Shown here in pieces: positions 36,301 through 48,272 of a stretch of DNA of 64,000 bases. The first letter of the stretch is position 1, and each line of letters starts with the position of its first letter. Position numbers and translations under genes: made by a program. Under the pieces are notes generated by a model. It was given only the letters and a program-made list of their open reading frames with translations, was not told the DNA's origin and did no database searches. The DNA is from Carnegiea gigantea. Its lineage: Eukaryota; Streptophyta; Magnoliopsida; Caryophyllales; Cactaceae. Where the stretch lies: contig JAKOGI010002160.1 of NCBI GenBank assembly GCA_029747015.1, forward strand, positions 1-64,000, in the 5' to 3' direction.

Positions 36301-37620
36301 GAGCTCCCCATTGACGACTCCTTCCCTGATGAGCAACTCTTCGCTATTTCCCACCAAGCCATCCAATGGTATGCTGATTTAGTCAACTTCAAAGTGTACG
36401 GGGTGCCACCTCCAGGATTGTGTTACCAACAAAGAAAGATTTCCAATACCAGAAACTATGCGTGGGAAGAGCCTTTTCTTTACACGTTGTGTGGAGATGG
36501 GATCTATAGAAGATGCTTGCCAGAAGATGAGGTCCCTAGTGTCTTACACCATTGCCATACTTCATCCTATAGTGAACACTTTCGACCGTATAAGACAATG
36601 GCAAAAGTACTCCAAATAGCTTCCGCTAGCCCACACTTTTCAAGATACAAGAAAATTTGTCATGACTTGTGATAGATGTCGAAGAACGGGGAACATTACC
36701 AAGAGGCATGAGATGCCTCAACGTTGTATGCATACTTGTGGTTATGTTGTTTGATGTGTAGGGGATTGACTTCATGGGTCCTTTTCTTCCTTCCCGTAAC
36801 AACTTTTAAATCCTTGCAGTAGTTGACTATGTTTCTGAGAAGGTGGAAGTTGTTGCCACCCTGACAAATGATTCAAAGGTTGTCATCAAGTTCCTCAAGA
36901 AGAATATTTTCATAAGGTTTGACACACCAAGAGCTCTTCGAAGTGACAATGGAACATGCTTTTGCAACAAGTCCCTTGATTGACTATTAAAGAAATATGG
37001 GGTGTTTCACAAGGTTACTACAACTTACCATCCCCAAACAAGTGGGCAAGTAGAGCTTTCGAATCGAGAGTTGAAGAGTATATTGGAGAAAACGGTGGAT
37101 CGGCCCTGTAAAGATTGGTTACTCAAGCTTGATGATGCTCTTTGGGCATATCGCTATAAGACTCCTATAGGCTCCATACCAGTTGGTGTTTGGGAACTAT
37201 TATCACTTGCCTATTAGGCCATAAAGATGCTCAATTTTGACATAAAAGCAGCTGGAGAAAAGCGATTCTTGTAATTGAATGAGCTAGATAAACTAAGGTT
37301 GGAGGCTTATTAGACTTCACGCATCTATAAAGAGCGAACTAAGAGATAGCATGATAACCACATCATGCCGAAGAGATTTAAAAAAGGTAACATGGTGCTA
37401 TTGTTCAACTCGAGATTGAAATTATTTCCGAGCAAGCCAAGATCCTGGTGGTCAGAACGATTTCAAGTCACCAAAGTTCAACCAAGTAGAGCAGTTGAAG
37501 TGAAGAGTGAGTCTACCAGTGCATTCATAGTCAATGGACAGTGACTAAAGTCATATCTTGTAGGGCAACCTATTGAGAAGGCCTCTTTTCATACACTCAC
37601 TGATCCAGGCCAAGCATAGA
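36300..37620 (+). pseudogene. Athila integrase pseudogene
   Basis: Zinc-binding region: HHCHTSSYSEHFRPYKTMAK, then CDRCRRTGNI (H-H-C-C finger, spanning a frame break at 36672). Core: first Asp in GDFMGPF-like segment (36768-36770), second Asp in SDNG (36945-36947), and Glu in GQVELSNRE (37053-37055), 35 residues after the second Asp, so the D,D-35-E triad is all present. Stops include one in the SLD*LLKKY segment (36981). C-terminal: MVLLFNSRLKLFPSKPRSWW (about 37393-37450). Not functional. Confidence 0.92.
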
Positions 37621-38395
37621 AGTATGGCTGTTGACCTTAAAAGAGCGCTTCTTGGGGGCAACCTAAGCCCCTTTTATAGCTTTAATTTTCATTCTTTCTT
37701 GTAGTTTTCCATAGTATAGAAAAATAAGGAAAAAAAGAGGAAAGAGAGAGAAAAAAATCATAATGACAATAAATAAAAGGGAGAGAATAAAAAGAGAGAA
37801 GACAATGTAAAAAGAGAAAAGAAGAAGGCATCTCAAGACCACGACCCGTAACACTTCACCACAGCCCATGGGATGCCCAACCAGGAAAATAAAAAAATTG
37901 TGTCCAGCAGACACCACGATCAGACCGTGGTGAGCTGCTACGGGCCGTGGTCAAGGGTTTTGATCGTAGCGATCATCAAACTTTCCCCCATCTTCTTCTT
38001 CATCCTCGACACACTCCCTCTTTACCTCCCTCTTTCTCTCTCTAAACCTACCATTGCTAAACCTTCAATTCTCTCTCATTTCTTTTCATTTTTACTCCAT
38101 TTTCACTTAAAATCCTTCCTCTTCACTTAATCTTTCTCTTTTCCCGACAAATTTCACCTCTTTACACCATTTCTTCTTTAACTTCATCTCACCCTCATCC
38201 ATCTTCCACAACCACCTTGTCCACTCTCTAATTCTTCTTCTTTTCACTTAAATTCTTCATTTTTTTCTCAAATCTTTTTTTTTTGGTTTTAGTTTCAATT
38301 TTTTTCCTTCCATTTTTACAACCTTAGCACCCACCAAGAGATAAAGGAGTACCGAGGAGGTAGGAGCATTAAGCCAGGCACCATCCCAGCCTCAA
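37621..38395 (+). other. spacer between pol and ATHILA ORF
   Basis: About 780 bases with a purine-rich run (37720-37840) and then a pyrimidine-rich run (37975-38310). It contains the palindromic CCACGAYC/ACCGTGGTG words (37837-37955) that also occur in both LTRs. No supported gene. Confidence 0.6.
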
Positions 38396-39568
38396 GTGAC
38401 CTCCCGAACCTCCACGAACGCACGAGCTCAAGGTAACATTCCTCATCCTCTTGGTTTAACCCACCCCAATCATGTTGCTAGATTTTCTTGTTTGAATAAA
38501 CACATGATTGTGGTAACTCGTTACTATGATGAGGAATTATTAGGTTGTTTAGAAATGTTAGATGATATAAGGTGGTTGTTTGCATGGGTGGTATGGGACA
38601 TTTCATTGAGATAAAAGAGCATACATATAGGGACCTTACCTTAGAATTCATGAGTACATTATATGTTGAGGTCACTAGAGGGCCTAAATGTCAAGTTGAG
38701 TACATTTTATTTTATTTCTAAGGGCAATTTTATAAGTTGAATTTAGGTACCTTCAATAGCATACTTGGTATTCCACCTAGCATGGATTTACCAAACCGAT
38801 AAGTCCCTCGAGAATTCAACCCAAATGTATTTTGGGGAGAGCTTTCGGGGAGTATTAGGTACAGTACCAGTTCTTCCAAATGCACACATATTCGGAACCC
38901 TTGCATTCGGGTAGCTCACGGTATCCTAGCTTCTTGTTTCTTTGCTTGGGATGATAGTTTGAATGTCCCAAGATTGTCTGAATTATATTTCTTGTCTTGT
39001 ATGCTTGATGGTGTTCAGCTTGACCCCGGGGCGTTTTTAGCTAGGCAATTGTATAGTGCTATTGTTAGCACTAAGTGTTGGATAGTCATTGGTGGTATTG
39101 TCGCAACTATTGCTAGATTTTTAGATGTTGAGCTCAACATTGAGGATAAAGTATCTGGGTCCAAGCAGCTTGATCAAGCCGCTTTTGAGATCATAAACTT
39201 TTGTAAAGTAAAAGCTGGACGCTTGTACTGGATTTATCCTGGGGATTGGCTTTTGCTACTTCCCAATTCTGATCGAACCACCTTACTTCACTGGGCTAAC
39301 TTTTGTTGGGTACCTGGTGATACCAAGGTTGTTCAACCTGCTTCTCCCACCGTCTTATTCTAGTCAAGTCGGACCTAGTTCCTCTTTCCAACCACCCCCA
39401 CTAACTATGCCGACATCCAAGCCACCCGCAGGTTCATGCAGGAGGAGCAAATATCCCTTCGAGCATATGTTGCTTCTAAGAACACCGCTTCTCATGACTT
39501 TGTCCAAGAGTGCCACGACGAGCTCGTGGGATGCTTGCTACCTATGCTCAATACTTCAAGGATTATAG
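38396..39568 (+). pseudogene. ATHILA ORF-like (env-position) pseudogene
   Basis: Located between integrase and 3' LTR, where Athila elements have an extra ORF. Blocks read: VTRYYDEELLGCLEMLDDIR (38396-38614); then, in another frame, YRDLTLEFMSTLYVEVT and QVEYILFYF, a stop, GQFYKLNLGTFNSILGIPP (38625-38800), which resembles the Y-x-D-L-T-x-E-F-L-S-T...G...L-x-x-F-x-x-x-L-G-L pattern of the ATHILA ORF-1 family; then a 134-residue open piece (38959-39363: VPRLSELYFLSCMLDGVQLD, PGAFLARQLY). At the end Pro/Ser-rich. Function in the family is unknown; an envelope role was proposed for some members. Broken by stops and shifts. Confidence 0.75.
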
Positions 39569-39710
39569 GGTATGTTTAGAAACCTGGTAGGATTGGCATA
39601 TCTCTTATGGTCAACCACCACATCGTCCTACCCAACCTCCTTTCTAAGTGCTTTTTACTACTCCCCTTTCCCTTTTTCTAGTATAGGCATCCATTAAGGA
39701 CAATGTTTTG

Positions 39711-39727
39711 TTCAAGTATGGGGGAGT
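39711..39727 (+). other. internal polypurine-tract-like site of Athila
   Basis: gttcaagtatgggggag closely resembles the 3' tract at 41447-41461 (ttcaagcatgggggag), but lies ~1.75 kb upstream. The sequence before it (AAGGACAATGTTTTG) is shared with the array elements' internal tract. Confidence 0.65.
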
Positions 39728-41446
39728 TAGTCCTTATTTGATGGCATTGGATGCCTAACTTGGTTTCTTTTGTGCTTATGTATGTATTGTACATATTGTT
39801 CGTGATTGCATTTTTCAGTTTCATTGTAGGTTTTAATCTTATTTGGATAGAAGCATATTAGGAAGTACATTTAGCTTTCATTTCATTTTAAGGTGCATTT
39901 TAAGTTTTTACAGTTTCTTTTCATAGTTTTTTGCATTTTTCTTGGTATTGTTATTAGGAGCATGAAAAAAACAAAAAGGAAAAAAAATGAAAGAATATTT
40001 TAAAAAAAATCCTCTGATGATGATCTTTGTAGACTAGGTAGACCCCTTCGGTTTAGTTCGATCCTTTGATATGCCAAATTGTGCATAAAAATGTTTGAGA
40101 ATGAGTTTTCAAAAATGAGCTTCACATTTTGATCATATGTTGAGTGTGAATTGATTACCTCATGACTCTTTACATGAATTTTCGTATGTGTTTACTAATG
40201 AGCTAGTTATGATCTTGGTAAATATCCCGTGAGGCTGTGCGCTTTTAAAGACTAACTTATCAATTTAGTCTCTTGTCAATTCATGTGCGACTCTTTCTTG
40301 GCATCATTTCTGTAGAACTTACCTTGATTCTTATTCAAGATCACATTTTGCATATGCATTTAGGCAATATGATTGAGGCATTCTTTGACTTATTAAACCC
40401 CAAAGACCAAATAGCCACCTTTGGTGCGTATTATATCCTTTGCTAGCCCCTTTAAGCTTATGCTCGTTTTTATTGATTTGAACCTCCTCCTATAGTCTAT
40501 GGCCAAATAATTATCTACCCCTTAAGCCAAGACTAGAGGAGCGTTTCATCCTTTTGCATCGAGTTTAATTGGGAATTAGTAAGGTGTATTGAGATCATTT
40601 TAGTGGATTTAGTTGTTTGGTGAAGGAATTTATGTAAGTGTTTTATATAAGAAATCCCTTGTCTTGTTATATAAAGTTTAGAGACGAGTTGAAATTCAAG
40701 TTCGGTATGGATTTCCCTTGGCTACTTCTTTAGAACAGGGGGACAAAAAACAAAGGAAAGAGAAATAAAGAAAAAAAAAGAAAAAAGAAAAAAAGGAATA
40801 ATAAAAAGAGCGTTAGCCTTGTTTGGATTGGAAAAATATTTATGACTTTCAACTCTTTATCTCTTCAAATGGGGATATATTTTGTAGATGAATTGTATTG
40901 GTCTAGGGAGGATGTTGTATGATCCATTGGAAATGTTTAGCACTTAGTATATGACTTCTAGCTCCACATTTCCAAAACACTTTTCTCCCTTTACCTTTAC
41001 CTATGGCCCGTTACAACCTTATGAAAGTCCTCATGATTGTCTGGTGTGTTCGCATTCTAGTGATGTCGAATTAGAGAGTTTTGCCAAACGTATGGTAGAT
41101 TTAAGTCTATGGAATAAGGATTGAAGGAACCTTCATATATTTTCAAACATATGAGAGATGAATGCCACATGACTATAGTGAGGTTCTAACAGCATTACTA
41201 GCTCTATTTGTTTCATATGGTAAATGATTGTATTTGATGATTTGGGGGGATTGATTCAAATTTGACATTGTGGTATATCAAGTGGTTTTTGAAAATTTCA
41301 TTCCCTAGTACGTTTGCTAAATAATTTTTGCACCTTTTTGGGCTAACTTTAGATCGGCTCTGCCATTGAGATGCTACCAATGTCAATTCTGAGGAGCTTT
41401 AGAATAATTTTTGGTCTAAGCATTGCTTAGGGATAAGCAACAGTTC
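39728..41446 (+). other. 3' non-coding region of Athila
   Basis: About 1.7 kb without a reading frame of note. Contains an A/G-rich run (40740-40805). Weak but extended homology to the 3' non-coding region of the array elements (25908-27371). Confidence 0.7.
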
Positions 41447-41461
41447 AAGCATGGGGGAGTT
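41447..41461 (+). other. polypurine tract before 3' LTR of Athila
   Basis: caagcatgggggagt immediately precedes TGATATG, the LTR start. Classic position for plus-strand priming. Confidence 0.85.
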
Positions 41462-42709
41462 TGATATGTGCTTAACGTATATATCATTTTAAGGTCATTT
41501 TGCTGCATTTTTAGGCAAATTATGCTTTAAGTAATAATTTATACTCCTATTCTCATTTTATGGTTGGGTATCATTGTTTGATGATATTTGTAGGATTTTG
41601 GATCATTTAACCCAACATTTGACCTCCATTTTTGGCACTTATTGACCTACCATGGAGGTACACCAAGTCCTATACCGGTAGAGCAAGAGAAGAGTAGGAG
41701 AATTCGGTTCCAGCCAAGACCAAGGTCAAACTGTGGTAGCTACCACTGACCGTGGTTCCTATGTAACTGTGGCCTCTTCGTCTCCCTTCAGCTGTGTGGT
41801 TGAGAAAGATTGAGTTCTTGCTTAGACGGGCATCCTTTAGCAGTAGAAAAGAGAGGATCCATCATCATATATAGCCATTCCCATTCCCCAAATTTTATTT
41901 TTTATAGTTACGATTCTAATTTGATTCTTGTGCTAGTGAGAATCTTGAGTGCGGAACTCGGTTTTATTGGGGTTTAAAGACTTTGTTGAAGGCTGTCATT
42001 GCCAAGCCTTTTGCTTTCACATCTCGTTGAATCGTTTGGTTAGTTGTCTAATTTTTAATCATGAGCTAGTAGTTTATCTTGTCTAGGAATTTGTTTGTTA
42101 ATGGAAGTGCATTTAGATCATTTTAATTCAATAGAATTGTGCTTTCTTTTCATATTAGTTTGATTTCATTTTATCAAGTGATTATCATGCTGTGAGTGGA
42201 TTTGGTCAAATTTACTTGTGCCCTTCAGAAAATTGAATGAAGAACTGAAAGGTAAAATTTAATTGTTAGACTACTTGATAAGACCTAATGTAGCAATGAC
42301 TTAAAAGAGAAATTTGCATGTTGGGAGGATGAGAGAGTAATCAAAAACATTGAACATAGATTAAGACAAATTAGTTTGAAAGACCGACTTTGATTGAGTT
42401 TAGGCAATTTGGTGGATTTCAAAAGAATAGAATAAATTTTAAATCAATTGGGCAATTCCTTGAAATTATCCAATTAGAGAAAAGCACATGTTAATCGTAT
42501 TGATCCAACACCTTTCTTAACTAAATAAATCCCTAGGCATTTTTCCTTGATTGAATTTAGAATCAGTTAATTAGAAGTTACTGAATCAAAATTCTTGATC
42601 AAGTAATTTCTCAGCATTTTCTAATAGACAAAACTTGATAGATTACTTTGGTCCCTGAGCATGATCTTTTAATCTATACTACGACACCCATGCACCTGCG
42701 AACATGTCA
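41462..42709 (+). repeat. 3' LTR of Athila
   Basis: Starts TGATATGTGCTTAA, ends ACATGTCA. Full-length homology to 31748-32988; length 1248 against 1241. Confidence 0.93.
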
Positions 42710-44100
42710 AAGCCTCTTGACCTTGGTAGATTAACTCATGAGCTTTTGTGCCTTAAAGACTAATTCATTGTTTTTAGTCTCATTTTTCTTTCGTGTGTTT
42801 CTGTTACATGATTACATCTCTAGAACTTGCTTTGGTTTGCTTAAAATCACATTTAGCATATGCGTTATCACAATATGATGGAGGCATTCAATTGTTTTGC
42901 ACGCCACTTACCTAAATTGCACCCTGATTTAAATGTTTCACCCTTTGCTCGCCCTTTAGGCCTTGACCGTCTCTATTTGTTGCGAACTCTTCATTTTAGC
43001 TCTTGGCTCAAATATATTTTCCTATACCTAAGCCAGGACTAGTGGAGTAACATTTTAAGATTTGATGCTAGGTAACTTTTAGGTATTTATGTAATTGATG
43101 GTTGAACTTGGTCATATGGGTTGTAATTTATCATGACCATATGGAAAACGGCATGTGCTCTGTGCCATTCATTCATTTCTCTTCATTGAAAAGAAAGAAA
43201 CAAAAACAAAGCAAGAAAATGAAAGAGAATGAAAAGAAGGGGGGAAAATCTCAAAATTGAAATTGAAAAAATGTTGCGATTAAAAGTTTTTGGCATGAAT
43301 GCATAGTGATTGTATATACTCATTGTCAATGGTCCATTTTTGGGGAGGTGTGCCTTATTTTGTCATAAGTTTTGAGAGAATGTTTAATTATTATAGCTAT
43401 TGGAAATATTTGGTTGCTTATTAGCTAGTTGACTTTTAGCTGCTCATTTTCCAAATCTTTTATTCCTCTCCTAACCCTTAGCCCTATTACAACCCTTTTA
43501 AGTCCTCTTGATTATCATGTTGCATTTTTGCATTTTAGTGATGGAGAATTGAGAATCCTAGCAAGCCTGTGATAGTTTGTATAATTTGAAGATAAATTGA
43601 GTAAACCTTGTTGTATATTAATACATGAACAAGAGTATTCCACATGTCCCTAAACTGAGGTTTTACCAGTTATGCTTGTATATATTTTTAAATTGGGTGA
43701 AAGATTCTGTATAGATGTCCTCAGCGAGGATTGAGAATTTCTTGATATATACATTATGTTTATATGTGATCTAATGCTTAGGTGACTTGAGTAATATGGT
43801 TGATTGATATGTGTGTATATTTGTTTCTCGGTGTTGTATATATGAGTTTTTAGAAAACCCGAAAAGATTTTCGATTTTCTATTTTCTATTTTCCTTTTAT
43901 AGATTTTATGGATATATCTTCTATAAACTCTCACGACACCTTACTCATCCACTTGGGGTAACCTAGGGGTTCAAAGGACACGTTGCACATGCTAAGTGCA
44001 ATGGTGATTCCTACGTAAGTAAGTTAGGATTTTATTTTTCTTTCCTAGGATTTTGAGTTGTATTTTACTCGAGGACCAGCAAAATATAGGCGCGGTTCAA
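42710..44100 (+). other. 3' non-coding region of element B, right part
   Basis: Continues the match with copy A from 26152 on (aagcctcttgaccttggtag versus aagcttcttgactttggtaa). Includes an A/G-rich insert (43180-43255) absent from copy A. Ends at aaaatataggcgcggttcaa, the degraded tract before the LTR. Reading frames such as 42860-43042 and 43934-43650 are not conserved as proteins. Confidence 0.75.
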
Positions 44101-45443
44101 TGTGAAATTATGTCATTTTATATCTTTTTATTATCTAATATTTGCTCAAAATAAATAAATAAATTAGAATTTTAATATGTTTTTGTTTATTTTGTAGAAA
44201 TTTGAGATATTTGAGAGGATGAATAAATTTGTTGCAATAAAATTGAACAAAAGCTTGATTGGATCATAGAGAGAAAAAGGAAAAAATAAACAAATAAAGG
44301 CCAAGCCTTCGGCCCAGTAGTTTGCGATCCTGTTCTTCTTTCCCTTCCCAGTTGTTTGACCCAACTCCTTTGCCCCTCACAATACTAGCAGACCGAGCCC
44401 ATTCACGTGAGGCCCAGCTCTCCCTCACTTCAGCATCACATGATCTGCACGTGATATAGCCGCTGCAGAGCTTCTCCCTCTCAGCTTTCCTTCCCTCTTT
44501 TGCACGCTAGCTCAGTTAGTGCCCCTTCTCGCTTCTCTCTCTGCAGCGCAAGGCTAGCTAGCACCCCCTTCTCCTCCCCTCCTCACTTCAAGAAGCATGT
44601 GACCCTTGTATGAACTGAAACCCACTTTCTCCTCCTTCATCTGCCTTCTCTTGTGCGAGTAAACCCGAAAAATCCAATGTAAAAAAAAATTCGTGCTACT
44701 TCACCTTCCTCCATCTTCTTCATGTCATAACTGACGCCCCCTTGTCATTTCTCTATTGTCTTTCATCATCACCATCATCAAAATGGGCATTGAACTGCAG
44801 GAATTATAAAGACAATTACAAATGGTGTTAATTCAAGCGTAATGACGACATCTAAATAGATGGGGGAATCGAATCGGGGGCCATAAAAAATGAGCAGCAA
44901 GCTACAAGGGAGGAAGCATTACTGTTAGAGATAGAGTTATTAGTTTTCAATTCTCCTTTTTTTTATATGTAAGTTTAGACTCAAAAATTGATGTGACCTA
45001 ATTTTGGGTTTAATTTGAATGACATTTCATAGTTTTGGAATTGGATTTGTTGGGTTTTGGTTCGAATCTAAAGCTCTGCTCCACATTCTTGTTGCCCCGA
45101 CTTTGTATATCATTGGATTCAGTTACTTCTCCTTCTCGCCCTCTTGTTAAATCAATTGATTTTAGTGAAATTTTGGTTGTTTTCACGAGATTCAATCGCC
45201 AGATTCTTGGTTAAGGGTTGACATAATTTGAGGCAATTCTTTGTTATTGCTAGAAGCATATAATTAGTTGAGTCATTTAAATTATTTTATTTATTTGTCA
45301 CTTATTAACTTAGATTAGTATGTCTTACTTAGGAATTGATTAGTGACCTAATCTCATATCGATCAGAATGGATCGACCCTTAAGTGCTATGATTAGAAAC
45401 CGTGCACTTACGGTAATACTTTATCATTATTAAAAAAATCACA
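44101..45443 (+). repeat. 3' LTR of array element B
   Basis: TGTGAAATTATG... to ...AAATCACA. Homologous to 27372-28742. After 45443 the sequence no longer matches the leaders at 9366 and 28743, which fixes the right edge of the array. Confidence 0.78.
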
Positions 45444-46455
45444 ACAATATAAATTTATTAAATGACTTAATTTATGTAAAAAAGGCACAAAAATATAGTC
45501 TGATAGTTCTTCATAAGAGGGCACTATTATTTAAATAAAAATAGAAAATGTAGTAACAGGACATTGCATATATTAGTTGCTTTATATTTGAAGTTAGGTT
45601 TATATTTCTTTTGTGTGCATTAGGTAGTATAGTTACTATTAGACCTATCAATTAGAGCGGATGTGGAAAATTAAAATTTATCGACGTCATTTTGTATTCT
45701 GTGAGCCGAATAAACTTGATGTAATTTATCTAATGTTCGTTGTTGTATTGCTGGATTGTCGATTGTTGAGTGACAACGAGATCTAGATCGAGGAGTTAAG
45801 GTGTTAGCAGGGCGTTGAAGCAGGAACTGGGCACCCTTGGGGCTTGGTACGACATATTCTGATGCAGCTTGTAAAGAACTAACATGAGAAAAGTCCAGAG
45901 CACATATTCATTCCCTTTCCTTTAGTAGGTATAGCAAGTGATCGAATGTTTTCATTTATCATTAAATGACAGTGTTCGTTGAAATACCTCATTTAAGCAT
46001 ATGGAATTCATGTCATGTAAGTTTGAATTATGCAGTTGTCTGTGTTGTATGTATTATTGGTCATTTGAAAATGTGGGGAGTTGCATTTTAATAATATATG
46101 AAATCATGAAGGCATACTCCAAGGTAGTATGATTGCATTGCCTTTAAAACGGTAAGTAATAATTTTGATGGGAAAATATAAAATTGTGATTTGTTATGTA
46201 TTTATTACATGCTTTATTTTTTATGTCAAAAGAAAAAAAATGCCGGTTCAAATTGGTATGTGAAATGTAAGCGACAAGTGTATTGAACATTAATTTTCAT
46301 ACATACAGTTATGCATGTGTTTGGAGTATACTGATGGTGGTGATTTTCATATCCAGTGGTATTTGTATTCGTCATATTATGGCATCATGTTGTTATCTGT
46401 CTTTCCATAATTATTAATTCACATTTTCAAATATCATTTCATCCCACACACAACG
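45444..46455. other. unassigned region
   Basis: About 1 kb right of the array. AT-rich, with a short GC-richer stretch at 45650-45890. I see no supported gene; it may belong to the CACTA-like remnant ending near 48275. Confidence 0.4.
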
Positions 46456-46571
<116 letters not shown>

Positions 46572-46667
46572 ATAATATGTCTCAAGATGTATTCGTGCGT
46601 ACTAACTATTTATGGGTATCCAAATATTACTAATGACACATTTTCTTTACATTATGAATAGAGTCAG

Positions 46668-46910
46668 TCACACTTCAAAGGAGCTCCACTACCAATTAGT
46701 TGTCTAAAGACATTTGCCAGCATAGGACAAAGGACAAGCAGGGCAATTAGGTGTGCAAGAAATCGAAGATGAGACACTGTGTTTGCATTATGTTTGGTCA
46801 CACTTCAAAGGGAACCTACTACTAATGAGTTGTCTAGGACACCCTCTAGCATAGGAGAGAGGATAAGCAGGGCAATTGGTTGTGTAAGAAACCGGAGATG
46901 AGAATGGTAA
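46668..46910. repeat. ~130 bp tandem duplication
   Basis: tcacacttcaaagg... at 46668 and again at about 46798, both continuing through GAC/GG-ATAAGCAGGGCAATT to a CGAAGATGAGA/CGGAGATGAGA end. The two halves are similar but diverged. No coding assignment. Confidence 0.7.
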
Positions 46911-47052
46911 GATGGATTTCATCATATGTCAAAAAACTAGTTGTTACATCTATTATGTTCTCCAATTGTTTGATATGACACCAAAATCCACCACTAATAT
47001 TCAATGTTTATGAATTCATCTTTAGGAACAATGCACAAATAGGTAGGAAAAA

Positions 47053-47470
47053 GTGCATGTAACTCTCATTTGGCCACCGATGACACCTTCCACAGCCGTT
47101 CAATTTCAGAACGCGACATTTGGGGTTCAAGAAAACCTCAATAACAAAGGTCATGTATATTGCTTTCGCGCTGACGGGGTTACGAGGAAGTGGCAGTCTC
47201 ACTCATCAGTTTCCATTCATTCCTCCTCTATGAACAACTACGATACACGTGAATTGGCAACAATGTTAAATGAAAGTGTTTGTAAGGCAGTCGGGGAAGC
47301 TCGAGAAGAAGAGCTGCAAAAAAGAAATTGAGGAGGATGTTACAACAAAGCTCACTACATAGTTCAACAATGAGTGGACTGGGAGAGAAACTGCACTTAA
47401 AAATAAATTGTCTCAAGAAAAAGCTACTAGGGAGAGAAAAAGGCAGAAGGAGAAGAGTAAGATGGATAAT
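47053..47470 (+). pseudogene. PTTA-like C-terminal remnant
   Basis: A 92-residue frame with NNKGHVYCFRADGVTRKW, comparable to the K-G-x-V-Y-G-L-G segment of PTTA transposases, followed by a helical Glu/Lys-rich stretch (ESVCKAVGEAREEELQKRN). After the stop the neighbouring frame stays charged (KKAEGE). Resembles the C-terminal part of PTTA at 54530-54030. Tentative; start is not determined. Confidence 0.4.
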
Positions 47471-47829
47471 CTATAGAGTTTCTTCAAGAGTCAGTAGGTA
47501 GGATCCTCTACGGTACCTCTAGATACGCCCCGTTTTTGTGATGATCATGATGGTGGTGATGATAATGATGATGGTGATTAGACAGCCAACTTGGCTAAAG
47601 ACTCCAATAAGTAGTGTTTGTAGGTTCTGACACCTTTCATCTACCTTGGCCCATTTTACTACCTTCTAATGTTAGTTTGGAACTAATTCCATGTTTATCT
47701 TCAATTTGGGCATGAACTATTCGCTACATATATATTGGAACAATGTTATGGATAAATTACTACTGTTTTTTAATAACATATGTCATTAATACTTTTAGAA
47801 CAAAATTTCATTACTAATTGTATTATTGT

Positions 47830-48272
47830 GTTCCACCTAGCATACTTTACAAACGGAAAAAAATTTCAAAATTCAAGACAAATTTTGACTAAACTCTGTC
47901 ACTATTTTGATGGAAAAAAGATAGTTTGTGACACATTGTGACTGAGTCCGTTACTCCATCTATCGAAAATTTCCTTCACAATCACAAGCCAAGAAACCAT
48001 CCACATTATTAGGGACAATGGCTTTTGTCAAAATTTACACTGACAGACTTTCACTCTATCAAAATGTACTCAGTACGCCAAAATATAGTCCATCACAAAT
48101 TCGTCCATCACTAATTTTAACAGATTGGCTAAAAAGTCAATTTCGACCAGCATGTTTTTTTCTTAACAACTATAAATTCCATCAGATTTTCCATTGCAAG
48201 TGTTGATTTCATTCAAAATTTGGTCAAATTTCAATCAAAAAATCCACCACGGTTCACTATTTTTTTGCAGTT
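47830..48272 (+). repeat. CACTA-like subterminal region and right end
   Basis: Repeated short words (ccatcaca, gtccatcac, actctatcaaaatg, tcaaaattt) precede cactatttttttgcagttc, resembling the reverse complement of a CACTACAAAAAA terminus. The left end has not been found, so this could be only a fragment. Confidence 0.4.

Larger units (their letters stand above)
31748..42709 (+). mobile_element. Athila-type Ty3/gypsy retrotransposon, nested
   Basis: LTR (31748-32988), PBS, gag, pol without protease, ATHILA ORF, two polypurine-like tracts and 3' LTR (41462-42709). LTRs start TGAT and end TCA. Length ~10.96 kb. Inserted in the 3' non-coding region of array element B with a probable 5 bp duplication. 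All reading frames carry stops, so it is non-functional, but it is younger than the gypsy element at 2756-9200 judging from longer open segments. Confidence 0.92.
27372..45443 (+). mobile_element. non-autonomous Athila-related element B of tandem array
   Basis: Complete LTR at both sides (27372-28742 and 44101-45443), decayed PBS, leader, ORF 1, ORF 2, internal tract (about 31488-31510) and 3' non-coding region, with an Athila element nested in the latter. Excluding the insertion, about 7.1 kb. Neither gag nor pol remains. Confidence 0.75.
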
